From Coriaria nepalensis (taxonomy: Eukaryota; Streptophyta; Magnoliopsida; Cucurbitales; Coriariaceae), in the NCBI GenBank assembly GCA_027186245.1, contig CP114492.1:4600501-4664500 (forward strand): a DNA stretch of 64,000 bases, written 5' to 3'. How positions within the stretch are numbered: position 1 is the first letter of the stretch; every line of letters begins with the position of its first letter. A program made the translations under genes and the position numbers. Positions 37,288-49,272 of this stretch are shown here, piece after piece. The notes below the pieces were generated by a model, which saw nothing but the letters and a program-made list of their open reading frames with translations, had not been told where the DNA came from and did not search any database.

Positions 37288-38139
37288 GAATGCATTATTT
37301 TCACCTTAAAATCATTCCAATGACTCTTCCCAAGTCAATAACTCAGTTGAAACCAGTTCAAACTAAATCCATTTTACCACTTCAAATACGAATTTCATGC
37401 ATAACTTGCAAATGACCTTTCGAAGGCAAGTAAGCATTTCTTTCATGTTCAAGTCATTCCAGTGACTCTATTTGAGTCAATAACTCGCTTGAAAGTAGTC
37501 CGAATGAATTGTACTTTCACCCTTGAAACATGACTTTGGTGCATATCATGCAAATGATCTTTTGAAGCCAAGTGTGCATTTGTTTAACCTTAAGATCATT
37601 CTAATGACTCATTTCAAGTCAATAACCAATTTGAAATTAGTTCGAACAAAATCTATTTTTGCACTTGAAACACGACCTACATGAAAAACTTGCAATTGAG
37701 ATTTTAAACGAAAGTATGCGTTTGGTTAATCTTGAAGTCATTTTAATGACTCTATTCAAGTCAATAACTCATTTGAAAGCGTTTGGAACGAATTCTATTT
37801 TCGCATTTCAAACACGAATTTTATTCATAACATGCAGATGATATTTTGAAGCTAAGTATGCATTTGTTTCATTTTAAAATCATTCCAATGACTCTTTCCA
37901 AGTCAATAACTCATTTGAAGCTAGTTCGAACAAATTCTATTTTCGCACTTCAAACACGACCGACATGCAATACTTGCAATTGAGCTTTTAAAGAAAAGTA
38001 TGGATTTGTTTAATCTTAAAGCCATTCCAATGACTCTATTCAAGTCAATAACTCATTTGAAGCTAGTTCGGACAAATTCTATTTTCGCACTTCAAACACA
38101 ACCGACATGCAATACATGCAATTGAGCTTTTAATGGAAA
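37146..38139 (+). repeat. 994-bp HOR copy headed by a T1/U4 hybrid
   Basis: Seven monomers in which the first is a T1/U4 hybrid rather than U4. Counting true U4 only, the distance 36152 to 38140 is 1988 bp, which breaks the 4 + 3k rule; with the hybrid counted as U4 it is two heptamers. Confidence 0.9.
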
Positions 38140-39587
38140 GTATGGATTTGTCTCATCTTAAAATCATTCCGATGACTTTTTCCCAATTAATAACTCATTT
38201 AAAAGCATTTGGAACGAATTCTATTTTCGTGCTTCAAACCCGACTTTTATGCATGACATGCAAATGATATTTTGAAGCTAAGAATGCATTATTTTCACCT
38301 TAAAATCATTCCAATGACTCTTCCCAAGTCAATAACTCAGTTGAAACCAGTTCAAACTAAATCCATTTTGCCACTTCAAATACGAATTTCATGCATAACT
38401 TGCAAATGACCTTTCGAAGGCAAGTATGCATTTCTTTAATCTTCAAGTCATTCCAGTGACTCTATTTGAGTCAATAACTTGCTTGAAAGTAGTCCGAATG
38501 AATTGTACTTTCACCCTTGAAACATGACTTTGGTGCATATCATGCAAATGATCTTTTGAAGCCAAGTATGCATTTGTTTAACCTTAAAATCATTCTAATG
38601 ACTCATTTCAAGTCAATAACCAATTTGAAATTAGTTCGAACAAAATCTATTTTCGCACTTGAAACACGACCTACATGAAAAATTTGCAATTGAGATTTTA
38701 AAGGAAAGTATGCGTTTGGTTAATCTTGAAGTCATTTTAATGACTCTATTCAAGTCAATAACTCATTTGAAAGCTTTTGGAACGAATTCTATTTTTGCAT
38801 TTCAAACACGAATTTTATTCATAACATGCAGATGATATTTTGAAGCTAAGTATGCATTTGTTTCATTTTAAAATCATTCCAATGACTCTTTCCAAGTCAA
38901 TAACTCATTTGAAGCTAGTTCGAACAAATTCTATTTTCGCACTTCAAACACGACCGACATGCAATACTTGCAATTGAGCTTTTAAAGAAAAGTATGGATT
39001 TGTTTAATCTTAAAGTCATTCCAATGACTCTATTCAAGTCAATAACTCATTTGAAGCTAGTTCGGACAAATTCTATTTTCGCACTTCAAACACAACCGAC
39101 ATGCAATACTTGCAATTGAGCTTTTAATGGAAAGTATGCGTTTGGTTAATCTTGAAGTCATTTTAATGACTCTGTTCAAGTCAATAACTCATTTGAAAGC
39201 TTTTGGAACGACTTCTATTTTCGCATTTCAAACACGAATTTTATTCATAACATGCAGATGATATTTTGAAGCTAAGTATGCATTTGTTTCATTTTGAAAT
39301 CATTCCAATGACTCTTTCCAAGTCAATAACTCATTTGAAGCTAGTTCGAACAAATTCTATTTTCGCACTTCAAACACGACCGACATGCAATACTTGCAAT
39401 TGAGCTTTTAAAGAAAAGTACGGATTTGTTTAATCTTAAAGTCATTCCAATGACTCTATTCAAGTCAATAACTCATTTGAAGCTAGTTCGGACAAATTCT
39501 ATTTTCGCACTTCAAACACAACCGACATGCAATACTTGCAATTGAGCTTTTAATGGAAAATACTTGCAATTGAGCTTTTAATGGAAA
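38140..39587 (+). repeat. 1448-bp HOR copy, ten monomers plus 28 bp
   Basis: Backbone plus two cassettes (1420 bp) and a 28-bp tandem duplication in the last T3. U4 has TTCGTGCTTCAAACCCG, and the preceding boundary has AATACATGCAATTG. Confidence 0.91.
39532..39587 (+). repeat. 28-bp tandem duplication in T3 (first)
   Basis: A 28-bp segment running from ATACTTGCAATTG to TTTTAATGGAAA is present twice in a row at the end of T3. The only other example seen is at about 44530-44585. Confidence 0.92.
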
Positions 39588-41433
39588 GTATGGATTTGTC
39601 TCATCTTAAAGTCATTCCGATGACTTTTTCCCAATTAATAACTCATTTAAAAGCATTTGGAACGAATTCTATTTTCGCGCTTCAAACACGACTTTTATGC
39701 ATGACATGCAAATGATATTTTGAAGCTAAGAATGCATTATTTTCACCTTAAAATCATTCCAATGACTCTTCCCAACTCAATAACTCAGTTGAAACCAGTT
39801 CAAACTAAATCCATTTTGCCACTTCAAATACGAATTTCATGCATAACTTGCAAATGACCTTTCGAAGGCAAGTAAGCATTTCTTTAATCTTCAAGTCATT
39901 CCAGTGACTCTATTTGAGTCAATAACTCGCTTGAAAGTAGTCCGAATGAATTGTACTTTCACCCTTGAAACATGACTTTGGTGCATATCATGCAAATGAT
40001 CTTTTGAAGCCAAGTATGCATTTGTTTAACCTTAAAATCATTCTAATGACTCATTTCAAGTCAATAACCAATTGGAAATTAGTTCGAACAAAATCTATTT
40101 TCGCACTTGAAACACGACCTACATGAAAAACTTGCAATTGAGATTTTAAAGGAAAGTATGCGTTTGGTTAATCTTGAAGTCATTTTAATGACTCTATTCA
40201 AGTCAATAACTCATTTGAAAGCTTTTGGAACGAATTCTATTTTCGCATTTCAAACACGAATTTTATTCATAACATGCAGATGATATTTTGAAGCTAAGTA
40301 TGCATTTGTTTCATTTTAAAATCATTCCAATGACTCTTTCCAAGTCAATAACTCATTTGAAGCTAGTCCGAACAAATTCTATTTTCGCACTTCAAACACG
40401 ACCGACATGCAATACTTGCAATTGAGCTTTTAAAGAAAAGTATGGATTTGTTTAATCTTAAAGTCATTCCAATGACTCTATTCAAGTCAATAACTCATTT
40501 GAAGCTAGTTCGGACAAATTCTATTTTCGCACTTCAAACACAACCGACATGCAATACTTGCAATTGAGCTTTTAATGGAAAGTATGCGTTTGGTTAATCT
40601 TGAAGTCATTTTAATGACTCTATTCAAGTCAATAACTCATTTGAAAGCTTTTGGAACGAATTCTATTTTCGCATTTCAAACACGAATTTTATTCATAACA
40701 TGCAGATGATATTTTGAAGCTAAGTTTGCATTTGTTTCATTTTAAAATCATTCCAATGACTCTTTCCAAGTCAATAACTCATTTGAAGCTAGTTCGAACA
40801 AATTCTATTTTCGCACTTCAAACACGACCGACATGCAATACTTGCAATTGAGCTTTTAAAGAAAAGTACGGATTTGTTTAATCTTAAAGTCATTCCAATG
40901 ACTCTATTCAAGTCAATAACTCATTTGAAGCTAGTTCGGACAAATTCTATTTTCGCACTTCAAACACAACCGACATGCAATACTTGCAATTGAGCTTTTA
41001 ATGGAAAGTATGCGTTTGGTTAATCTTGAAGTCATTTTAATGACTCTATTCAAGTCAATAACTCATTTGAAAGCTTTTGGAACGAATTCTATTTTCGCAT
41101 TTCAAACACGAATTTTATTCATAACATGCAGATGATATTTTGAAGCTAAGTTTGCATTTGTTTCATTTTAAAATCATTCCAATGACTCTTTCCAAGTCAA
41201 TAACTCATTTGAAGCTAGTTCGAACAAATTCTATTTTCGCACTTCAAACACGACCGACATGCAATACTTGCAATTGAGCTTTTAAAGAAAAGTATGGATT
41301 TGTTTAATCTTAAAGTCATTCCAATGACTCTATTCAAGTCAATAACTCATTTGAAGCTAGTTCGGACAAATTCTATTTTCGCACTTCAAAAACAACCGAC
41401 ATGCAATACTTGCAATTGAGCTTTTAATGGAAA
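39588..41433 (+). repeat. 1846-bp HOR copy, thirteen monomers
   Basis: Backbone plus three T1-T2-T3 cassettes; 13 x 142 exactly. The second and third T2 units (about 40727 and 41153) begin with GTTTGCATTTG, a variant restricted to about 40.7-43.5 kb. Confidence 0.92.
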
Positions 41434-43705
41434 GTATGGATTTGTCTCATCTTAAAGTCATTCCGATGACTTTTTCCAAATTAATAACTCATTTAAAAGC
41501 ATTCGGAACGAATTCTATTTTCGCGCTTCAAACACGACTTTTATGCATGACATGCAAATGATATTTTGAAGCTAAGAATGCATTATTTTCATCTTAAAAT
41601 CATTCCAATGACTCTTCCCAAGTCAATAACTCAGTTGAAACCAGTTCAAACTAAATCCATTTTGCCACTTCAAATACGAATTTCATGCATAACTTGCAAA
41701 TGACCTTTCGAAGGCAAGTAAGCATTTCTTTAATCTTCAAGTCATTCCAGTGACTCTATTTGAGTCAATAACTCGCTTGAAAGTAGTCCGAATGAATTGT
41801 ACTGTCACCCTTGAAACATGACTTTGGTGCATATCATGCAAATGATCTTTTGAAGCCAAGTATGCATTTGTTTAACCTTAAAATCATTCTAATGACTCAT
41901 TTCTAGTCAATAACCAATTTGAAATTAGTTCGAACAAAATCTATTTTCGCACTTGAAACACGACCTACATGAAAAACTTGCAATTGAGATTTTAAAGGAA
42001 AGTATGCGTTTGGTTAATCTTATAGTCATTTTAATGACTCTATTCAAGTCAATAACTCATTTGAAAGCTTTTGGAACGAATTCTATTTTCGCATTTCAAA
42101 CACGAATTTTATTCATAACATGCAGATGATATTTTGAAGCTAAGTATGCATTTGTTTCATTTTAAAATCATTCCAATAACTCTTTCCAAGTCAATAACTC
42201 ATTTGAAGCTAGTTCGAACAAATTCTATTTTCGCACTTCAAACACGACTGACATGCAATACTTGCAATTGAGCTTTTAAAGAAAAGTATGGATTTGTTTA
42301 ATCTTAAAGTCATTCCAATGACTCTATTCAAGTCAATAACTCATTTGAAGCTAGTTCGGACAAATTCTATTTTCGCACTTCAAACACAACCGACATGCAA
42401 TACTTGCAATTGAGCTTTTAATGGAAAGTATGCGTTTGGTTAATCTTCAAGTCATTTTAATGACTCTATTCAAGTCAATAACTCATTTGAAAGCTTTTGG
42501 AACGAATTCTATTTTCGCATTCCAAACACGAATTTTATTCATAACATGCAGATGATATTTTGAAGCTAAGTTTGCATTTGTTTCATTTTAAAATCATTCC
42601 AATGACTCTTTCCAAGTCAATAACTCATTTGAAGCTAGTTCGAACAAATTCTATTTTCGCACTTCAAACACGACCGACATGCAATACTTGCAATTGAGCT
42701 TTTAAAGAAAAGTATGGATTTGTTTAATCTTAAAGTCATTCCAATGACTCTATTCAAGTCAATAACTCATTTGAAGCTAGTTCGGACAAATTCTATTTTC
42801 GCACTTCAAACACAACCGACATGCAATACTTGCAATTGAGCTTTTAATGGCAAGTATGCGTTTGGTTAATCTTGAAGTCATTTTAATGACTCTATTCAAG
42901 TCAATAACTCATTTGAAAGCTTTTGGAACGAATTCTATTTTCGCATTTCAAACACGAATTTTATTCATAACATGCAGATGCTATTTTGAAGCTAAGTATG
43001 CATTTGTTTCATTTTAAAATCATTCCAATGACTCTTTCCAAGTCAATAACTCATTTGAAGCTAGTTCGAACAAATTCTATTTTCGCACTTCAAACACGAC
43101 CGACATGCAATACTTGCAATTGAGCTTTTAAAGAAAAGTATGGATTTGTTTAATCTTAAAGTCATTCCAATGACTCTATTCAAGTCAATAACTCATTTGA
43201 AGCTAGTTCGGACAAATTCTATTTTCGCACTTCAAACACAACCGACATGCAATACTTGCAATTGAGCTTTTAATGGAAAGTATGCGTTTGGTTAATCTTG
43301 AAGTCATTTTAATGACTCTATTCAAGTCAATAACTCATTTCAAAGCTTTTGGAACAAATTCTATTTTCGCATTTCAAACACGAATTTTATTCATAACATG
43401 CAGATGATATTTTGAAGCTAGGTTTGCATTTGTTTCATTTTAAAATCATTCCAATGACTCTTTCCAAGTCAATAACTCATTTGAAGCTAGTTCGAACAAA
43501 TTCTATTTTCGCACTTCAAACACGACCGACATGCAATACTTGCAATTGAGCTTTTAAAGAAAAGTATGGATTTGGTTAATCTTAAAGTCATTCCAATGAC
43601 TCTATTCAAGTCAATAACTCATTTGAAGCTAGTTCGGACAAATTCTATTTTCGCACTTCAAAAACAACCGACATGCAATACTTGCAATTGAGCTTTTAAT
43701 GGAAA
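41434..43705 (+). repeat. 2272-bp HOR copy, sixteen monomers
   Basis: Backbone plus four cassettes; 16 x 142 exactly. U4 has GCATTCGGAACG. The GTTTGCATTTG type of T2 is at about 42573 and 43425, and GCAGATGCTATTTT is in T1 at about 42976. Confidence 0.92.
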
Positions 43706-44585
43706 GTATGGATTTGTCTCATCTTAAAGTTATTCCGATGACTTTTTCCAAATTAATAACTCATTTAAAAGCATTCGGAACGAATTCTATTGTCGCGCTT
43801 CAAACACGACTTTTATGCATGACATGCAAATGATATTTTGAAGCTAAGAATGCATTATTTTCACCTTAAAATCATTCCAATGACTCTTCCCAAGTCAATA
43901 ACTCAGTTGAAACCAGTTCAAACTAAATCCATTTTGCCACTTCAAATACGAATTTCATGCATAACTTGCAAATGACCTTTCGAAGGCAAGTAAGCATTTC
44001 TTTAATCTTCAAGTCATTCCAGTGACTCTATTTGAGTCAATAACTCGCTTGAAAGTAGTCCGAATGAATTGTACTTTCACCCTTGAAACATGACTTTGGT
44101 GCATATCATGCAAATGATCTTTTGAAGCCAAGTATGCATTTGTTTAACCTTAAAATCATTCTAATGACTCATTTCAAGTCAATAACCAATTTGAAATTAG
44201 TTCGAACAAAATCTATTTTCGCACTTGAAACACGACCTACATGAAAAACTTGCAATTGAGATTTTAAAGGAAAGTATGCGTTTGGTTAATCTTGAAGTCA
44301 TTTTAATGACTCTATTCAAGTCAATAACTCATTTGAAAGCTTTTGGAACGAATTCTATTTTCGCATTTCAAACACGAATTTTATTCATAACATGCAGATG
44401 ATATTTTGAAGCTAAGTATGCATTTGTTTCATTTTAAAATCATTCCAATGACTCTTTCCAAGTCAATAACTCATTTGAAGCTAGTTCGGACAAATTCTAT
44501 TTTCGCACTTCAAACACAACCGACATGCAATACTTGCAATTGAGCTTTTAATGGAAAATACTTGCAATTGAGCTTTTAATGGAAA
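43706..44585 (+). repeat. 880-bp HOR copy, six monomers plus 28 bp
   Basis: Backbone, T1 and a T2/T3 hybrid (44416) carrying the 28-bp duplication: 852 + 28 = 880. The hybrid starts as T2 (TTTCATTTTAAAATC, CTCTTTCCAAG) and ends as T3 (GTTCGGAC, ACAACCGAC), deleting one monomer from the cassette. Confidence 0.92.
44530..44585 (+). repeat. 28-bp tandem duplication in T3 (second)
   Basis: Same 28-bp duplication with the same endpoints as at 39532-39587. The two lie 4998 bp apart, that is 35 monomers plus 28 bp. The identical endpoints argue for common descent. Confidence 0.92.
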
Positions 44586-46006
44586 GTATGGATTTGTCTC
44601 ATCTTAAAGTCATTCCGATGACTTTTTCCAAATTAATAACTCATTTAAAAGCATTTGGAACGAATTCTATTTTCGCGCTTCAAACACGACTTTTATGCAT
44701 GACATGCAAATGATATTTTGAAGCTAAGAATGCATTATTGTCACCTTAAAATCATTCCAATGACTCTTCCCAACTCAATAACTCAGTTGAAACCAGTTCA
44801 AACTAAATCCATTTTGCCACTTCAAATACGAATTTCATGCATAACTTGTAAATGACCTTTCGAAGGCAAGTAAGCATTTCTTTAATCTTCAAGTCATTCC
44901 AGTGACTCTATTTGAGTCAATAACTCGCTTGAAAGTAGTCCGAATGAATTGTACTTTCACCCTTGAAACATGACTTTGGTGCATATCATGCAAATGATCT
45001 TTTGAAGCCAAGTATGCATTTGTTTAACCTTAAAATCATTCTAATGACTCATTTCAAGTCAATAACCAATTTGAAATTAGTTCGAACAAAATCTATTTTT
45101 CGCACTTGAAACACGACCTACATGAAAAACTTGCAATTGAGATTTTAAAGGAAAGTATGCGTTTGGTTAATCTTCAAGTCATTTTAATGACTCTATTCAA
45201 GTCAATAACTCATTTGAAAGCTTTTGGAACGAATTCTATTTTCGCATTTCAAACACGAATTTTATTCATAACATGCAGATGATATTTTGAAGCTAAGTAT
45301 GCATTTGTTTCGTTTTAAAATCATTCCAATGACTCTTTCCAAGTCAATAACTCATTTGAAGCTAGTTCGAACAAATTCTATTTTCGCACTTCAAACACGA
45401 CCGACATGCAATACTTGCAATTGAGCTTTTAAAGAAAAGTACGGATTTGTTTAATCTTAAAGTCATTCCAATGACTCTATTCAAGTCAATAACTCATTTG
45501 AAGCTAGTTCGGACATATTCTATTTTCGCACTTCAAACACAACCGACATGCAATACTTGCAATTGAGCTTTTAATGGAAAGTATGCGTTTGGTTAATCTT
45601 GAAGTCATTTTAATGACTCTATTCAAGTCAATAACTCATTTCAAAGCTTTTGGAACGAATTCTATTTTCGCATTTCAAACACGAATTTTATTCATGACAT
45701 GCAGATGATATTTTGAAGCTAAGTATGCATTTGTTTCATTTTAAAATCATTCCAATGACTCTTTCCAAGTCAATAACTCATTTGAAGCTAGTTCGAACAA
45801 ATTCTATTTTCGCACTTCAAACACGACCGACATGCAATACTTGCAATTGAGCTTTTAAAGAAAAGTACGGATTTGTTTAATCTTAAAATCATTCCAATGA
45901 CTCTATTCAAGTCAATAACTCATTTGAAGCTAGTTCGGACAAATTCTATTTTCGCACTTCAAACACAACCGACATGCAATACTTGCAATTGAGCTTTTAA
46001 TGGAAA
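44586..46006 (+). repeat. 1421-bp HOR copy, ten monomers
   Basis: Backbone plus two cassettes. One inserted T near 45098 (CTATTTTTCGC) explains the extra base. U5 has ATTATTGTCACC and CCCAACTCAATAACTC, shared with the copy at 46007. Confidence 0.91.
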
Positions 46007-46148
46007 GTATAGATTTGTCTCATCTTAAAGTCATTCCGATGACTTTTTCCAAATTAATAACTCATTTAAAAGCATTTGGAACGAATTCTATTTTCGTGCT
46101 TCAAACACGACTTTTATGCATGACATGCAAATGATATTTTGAAGCTAA
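46007..46148 (+). repeat. Monomer type U4 (reference)
   Basis: Diagnostic words are ATTTGTCTCATC near the start, CCGATGACTTTTTCC, TTTAAAAGCATTTGGAACG, and usually TTTTCGCGCTTC. The last word is the best landmark for counting HORs (here it reads TTCGTGCTTC). It carries an EcoRI site (GAATTC). Its dyad is shifted: AAAGTCAT and ATGACTTT pair perfectly around TCCG, giving 8-bp arms. Confidence 0.9.
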
Positions 46149-46290
46149 GAATGCATTATTGTCACCTTAAAATCATTCCAATGACTCTTCCCAACTCAAT
46201 AACTCAGTTGAAACCAGTTCAAACTAAATCCATTTTGCCACTTCAAATACAAATTTCATGCATAACTTGCAAATGACCTTTCGAAGGCAA
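46149..46290 (+). repeat. Monomer type U5 (reference)
   Basis: Diagnostic words are GAATGCATTATT, GACTCTTCCCAA, AACTCAGTTGAAACCAG and TTTTGCCACTTCAAATACG. In most copies right of about 30.7 kb the position homologous to the EcoRI site reads TAAATC, so the site is lost; further left it reads GAATTC or TAATTC. Confidence 0.9.
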
Positions 46291-46432
46291 GTAAGCATTT
46301 CTTTAATCTTCAAGTCATTCCAGTGACTCTATTTGAGTCAATAACTCGCTTGAAAGTAGTCCGAATGAATTGTACTTTCACCCTTGAAACATGACTTTGG
46401 TGCATATCATGCAAATGATCTTTTGAAGCCAA
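46291..46432 (+). repeat. Monomer type U6 (reference)
   Basis: Diagnostic words are GTAAGCATTTCTTTAATC, CCAGTGACTCTATTTGAG, AACTCGCTTGAAAGTAGTCC and CTTTCACCCTTGAAACATG. The EcoRI position reads GAATTG here, whereas most U6 copies left of 30 kb keep GAATTC. It contains TGAGTCA and ATGCAAAT. Confidence 0.9.
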
Positions 46433-46574
46433 GTATGCATTTGTTTAACCTTAAAATCATTCTAATGACTCATTTCAAGTCAATAACCAATTTGAAATTA
46501 GTTCGAACAAAATCTATTTTCGCACTTGAAACACGACCTACATGAAAAACTTGCAATTGAGATTTTAAAGGAAA
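46433..46574 (+). repeat. Monomer type U7 (reference)
   Basis: Diagnostic words are TTGTTTAACCTTAAAATC, ATAACCAATTTGAAATTAG, GCACTTGAAACACGACC and TACATGAAAAACTTGC. It closes the backbone and is followed by the first T1. Confidence 0.9.
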
Positions 46575-46716
46575 GTATGCGTTTGGTTAATCTTGAAGTC
46601 ATTTTAATGACACTATTCAAGTCAATAACTCATTTGAAAGCTTTTGGAACGAATTCTATATTCGCATTTCAAACACGAATTTTATTCATAACATGCAGAT
46701 GATATTTTGAAGCTAA
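46575..46716 (+). repeat. Monomer type T1 (reference, cassette unit 1)
   Basis: Diagnostic words are GTATGCGTTTGGTTAATC, AGTCATTTTAATGACT (dyad centre TT instead of CC), GAAAGCTTTTGGAACGAATT and TTCATAACATGCAGATG. It carries adjacent HindIII (AAGCTT) and EcoRI (GAATTC) sites. This copy has CACTATTC and TATATTCGC as private changes. Confidence 0.9.
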
Positions 46717-46858
46717 GTATGCATTTGTTTCGTTTTAAAATCATTCCAATGAATCTTTCCAAGTCAATAACTCATTCGAAGCTAGTTCGAACAAATTCTA
46801 TTTTCACACTTCAAACACGACCGACATGCAATACTTGCAATTGAGCTTTTAAAGAAAA
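46717..46858 (+). repeat. Monomer type T2 (reference, cassette unit 2)
   Basis: Diagnostic words are ATTTGTTTCATTTTAAAATC, GACTCTTTCCAAG, GAAGCTAGTTCGAACAAATT, CACGACCGACATGCAATAC and a terminal TTTTAAAGAAAA. This copy has GAATCTTTCC and TTTTCACAC as private changes. Confidence 0.9.
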
Positions 46859-47000
46859 GTACGGATTTGTTTAATCTTAAAGTCATTCCAATGACTCTAT
46901 TCAAGTCAATAACTCATTTGAAGCTAGTTCGGACAAATTCTATTTTCGCACTTCAAAAACAACCGACATGCAATACTTGCAATTGAGCTTTTAATGGAAA
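46859..47000 (+). repeat. Monomer type T3 (reference, cassette unit 3)
   Basis: Diagnostic words are GTACGGATTTGTTTAATC, GAAGCTAGTTCGGACAAATT, ACAACCGACATGC and a terminal TTTTAATGGAAA. This copy carries the CAAAAACAACC variant, shared with T3 copies preceding the U4 monomers at 41434, 43706, 51119 and 53391. Confidence 0.9.
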
Positions 47001-49272
47001 GTATGGATTTGTCTCATCTTAAAGTCATTCCGATGACTTTTTCCAAATTAATAACTCATTTAAAAGCATTCGGAACGAATTCTATTTTCGCGCTTCAAAC
47101 ACGACTTTTATGCATGACATGCAAATGATATTTTGAAGCTAAGAATGCATTATTTTCACCTTAAAATCATTCCAATGACTCTTCCCAAGTCAATAACTCA
47201 GTTGAAACCAGTTCAAACTAAATCCATTTTGCCACTTCAAATACGAATTTCATGCATAACTTGCAAATGACCTTTCGAAGTCAAGTAAGCATTTCTTTAA
47301 TCTTCAAGTCATTCCAGTGACTCTATTTGAGTCAATAACTCGCTTGAAAGTAGTCCGAATGAATTGTACTTTCACCCTTGAAACATGACTTTGGTGCATA
47401 TCATGCAAATGATCTTTTGAAGCCAAGTATGCATTTGTTTAACCTTAAAATCATTCTAATGACTCATTTCAAGTCAATAAACAATTTGAAATTAGTTCGA
47501 ACAAAATCTATTTTCGCACTTGAAACACGACCTACATGAAAAACTTGCAATTGAGATTTTAAAGGAAAGTATGCGTTTGGTTAATCTTGAAGTCATTTTA
47601 ATGACTCTATTCAAGTCAATAACTCATTTGAAAGCTTTTGGAACGAATTCTATTTTCGCATTTCAAACACGAATTTTATTCATAACATGCAGATAATATT
47701 TTGAAGCTAAGTATGCATTTGTTTCATTTTAAAATCATTCCAATGACTCTTTCCAAGTCAATAACTCATTTGAAGCTAGTTCGAACAAATTCTATTTTCG
47801 CACTTCAAACACGACCGACATGCAATACTTGCAATTGAGCTTTTAAAGAAAAGTACGGATTTGTTTAATCTTAAAGTCATTCCAATGACTCTATTCAAGT
47901 CAATAACTCATTTGAAGCTAGTTCGGACAAATTCTATTTTCGCACTTCAAACACAACCGACATGCAATACTTGCAATTGAGCTTTTAATGGAAAGTGTGC
48001 GTTTGGTTAATCTTGAAGTCATTTTAATGACTCTATTCAAGTCAATAACTCATTTGAAAGCTTTTGGAACGAATTCTATTTTCGCATTTCAAACACGAAT
48101 TTTATTCATAACATGCAGATGATATTTTGAAGCTAAGTATGCATTTGTTTCATTTTAAAATCATTCCAATGACTCTTTCCAAGTCAATAACTCATTTGAA
48201 GCTAGTTCGAACAAATTCTATTTTCGCACTTCAAACACGACCGACATGCAATACTTGCAATTGAGCTTTTAGAGAAAAGTAGGGATTTGTTTAATCTTAA
48301 AGTCATTCCAATGACTCTATTCGAGTCAATAACTCATTTGAAGCTAGTTCGCACAAATTCTATTTTCGCACTTCAAACACAACCGACATGCAATACTTGC
48401 AATTGAGCTTTTAATGGAAAGTATGCGTTTGGTTAATCTTGAAGTCATTTTAATGACTCTATTCAAGTCAATAACTCATTTGAAAGCTTTTGGAACGAAT
48501 TCTATTTTCGCATTTCAAACACGAATTTTATTCATAACATGCAGATGCTATTTTGAAGCTAAGTATGCATTTGTTTCATTTTAAAATCATTCCAATGACT
48601 CTTTCCAAGTCAATAACTCATTTGAAGCTACTTCGAACAAATTCTATTTTCGCACTTCAAACACGACCGACATGCAATACTTGCAATTGAGCTTTTAAAG
48701 AAAAGTACGGATTTGTTTAATCTTAAAGTCATTCCAATGACTCTATTCAAGTCAATAACTCATTTGAAGCTAGTTCGGACAAATTCTATTTTCGCACTTC
48801 AAACACATCCGACATGCAATACTTGCAATTGAGCTTTTAATGGAAAGTATGCGTTTGGTTAATCTTGAAGTCATTTTAATGACTCTATTCAAGTCAATAA
48901 CTCATTTGAAAGCTTTTGGAACGAATTCTATTTTCGCATTTCAAACACGAATTTTATTCATAACATGCAGATGATATTTTGAAGCTAAGTATGCATTTGT
49001 TTCATTTTAAAATCATTCCAATGACTCTTTCCAAGTCAATAACTCATTTGAAGCTAGTTCGAACAAATTCTATTTTCGCACTTCAAACACGACCGACATG
49101 CAATACTTGCAATTGAGCTTTTAAAGAAAAGTACGGATTTGTTTAATCTTAAAATCATTCCAATGACTCTATTCAAGTCAATAACTCATTTGAAGCTAGT
49201 TCGGACAAATTCTATTTTCGCACTTCAAACACAACCGACATGCATTACTTGCAATTGAGCTTTTAATGGAAA
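47001..49272 (+). repeat. 2272-bp HOR copy, sixteen monomers
   Basis: Monomer starts fall exactly every 142 bp: U4 47001, U5 47143, U6 47285, U7 47427, then T1 at 47569, 47995, 48421 and 48847. Rare variants: GTGTGCGTTTGG (T1, 47995), GTAGGGATTTG (T3, 48279), GCAGATGCTATTTT (about 48540) and ACACATCCGAC (about 48804). Confidence 0.94.

Larger units (their letters stand above)
46007..47000 (+). repeat. Reference 994-bp HOR (U4-U5-U6-U7-T1-T2-T3)
   Basis: This is a clean copy of the basic seven-monomer higher-order repeat and serves here as the reference for monomer names. Seven monomers of exactly 142 bp follow one another: U4, U5, U6, U7 (backbone) and T1, T2, T3 (the cassette that multiplies elsewhere). 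Its length, 7 x 142 = 994, recurs at 34164, 35158, 36152 and 60633. One private change is visible: U4 begins GTATAGATTT instead of GTATGGATTT, and its later GCGC word reads GTGC. Confidence 0.93.

Noticed and set aside
28148..37841. Series of near-identical 60-codon frames at HOR-spaced positions
   Set aside because: They recur at 994, 1418 and other HOR distances because the DNA does. This looks like a multigene family but only mirrors the array; spacing in whole monomers explains it.
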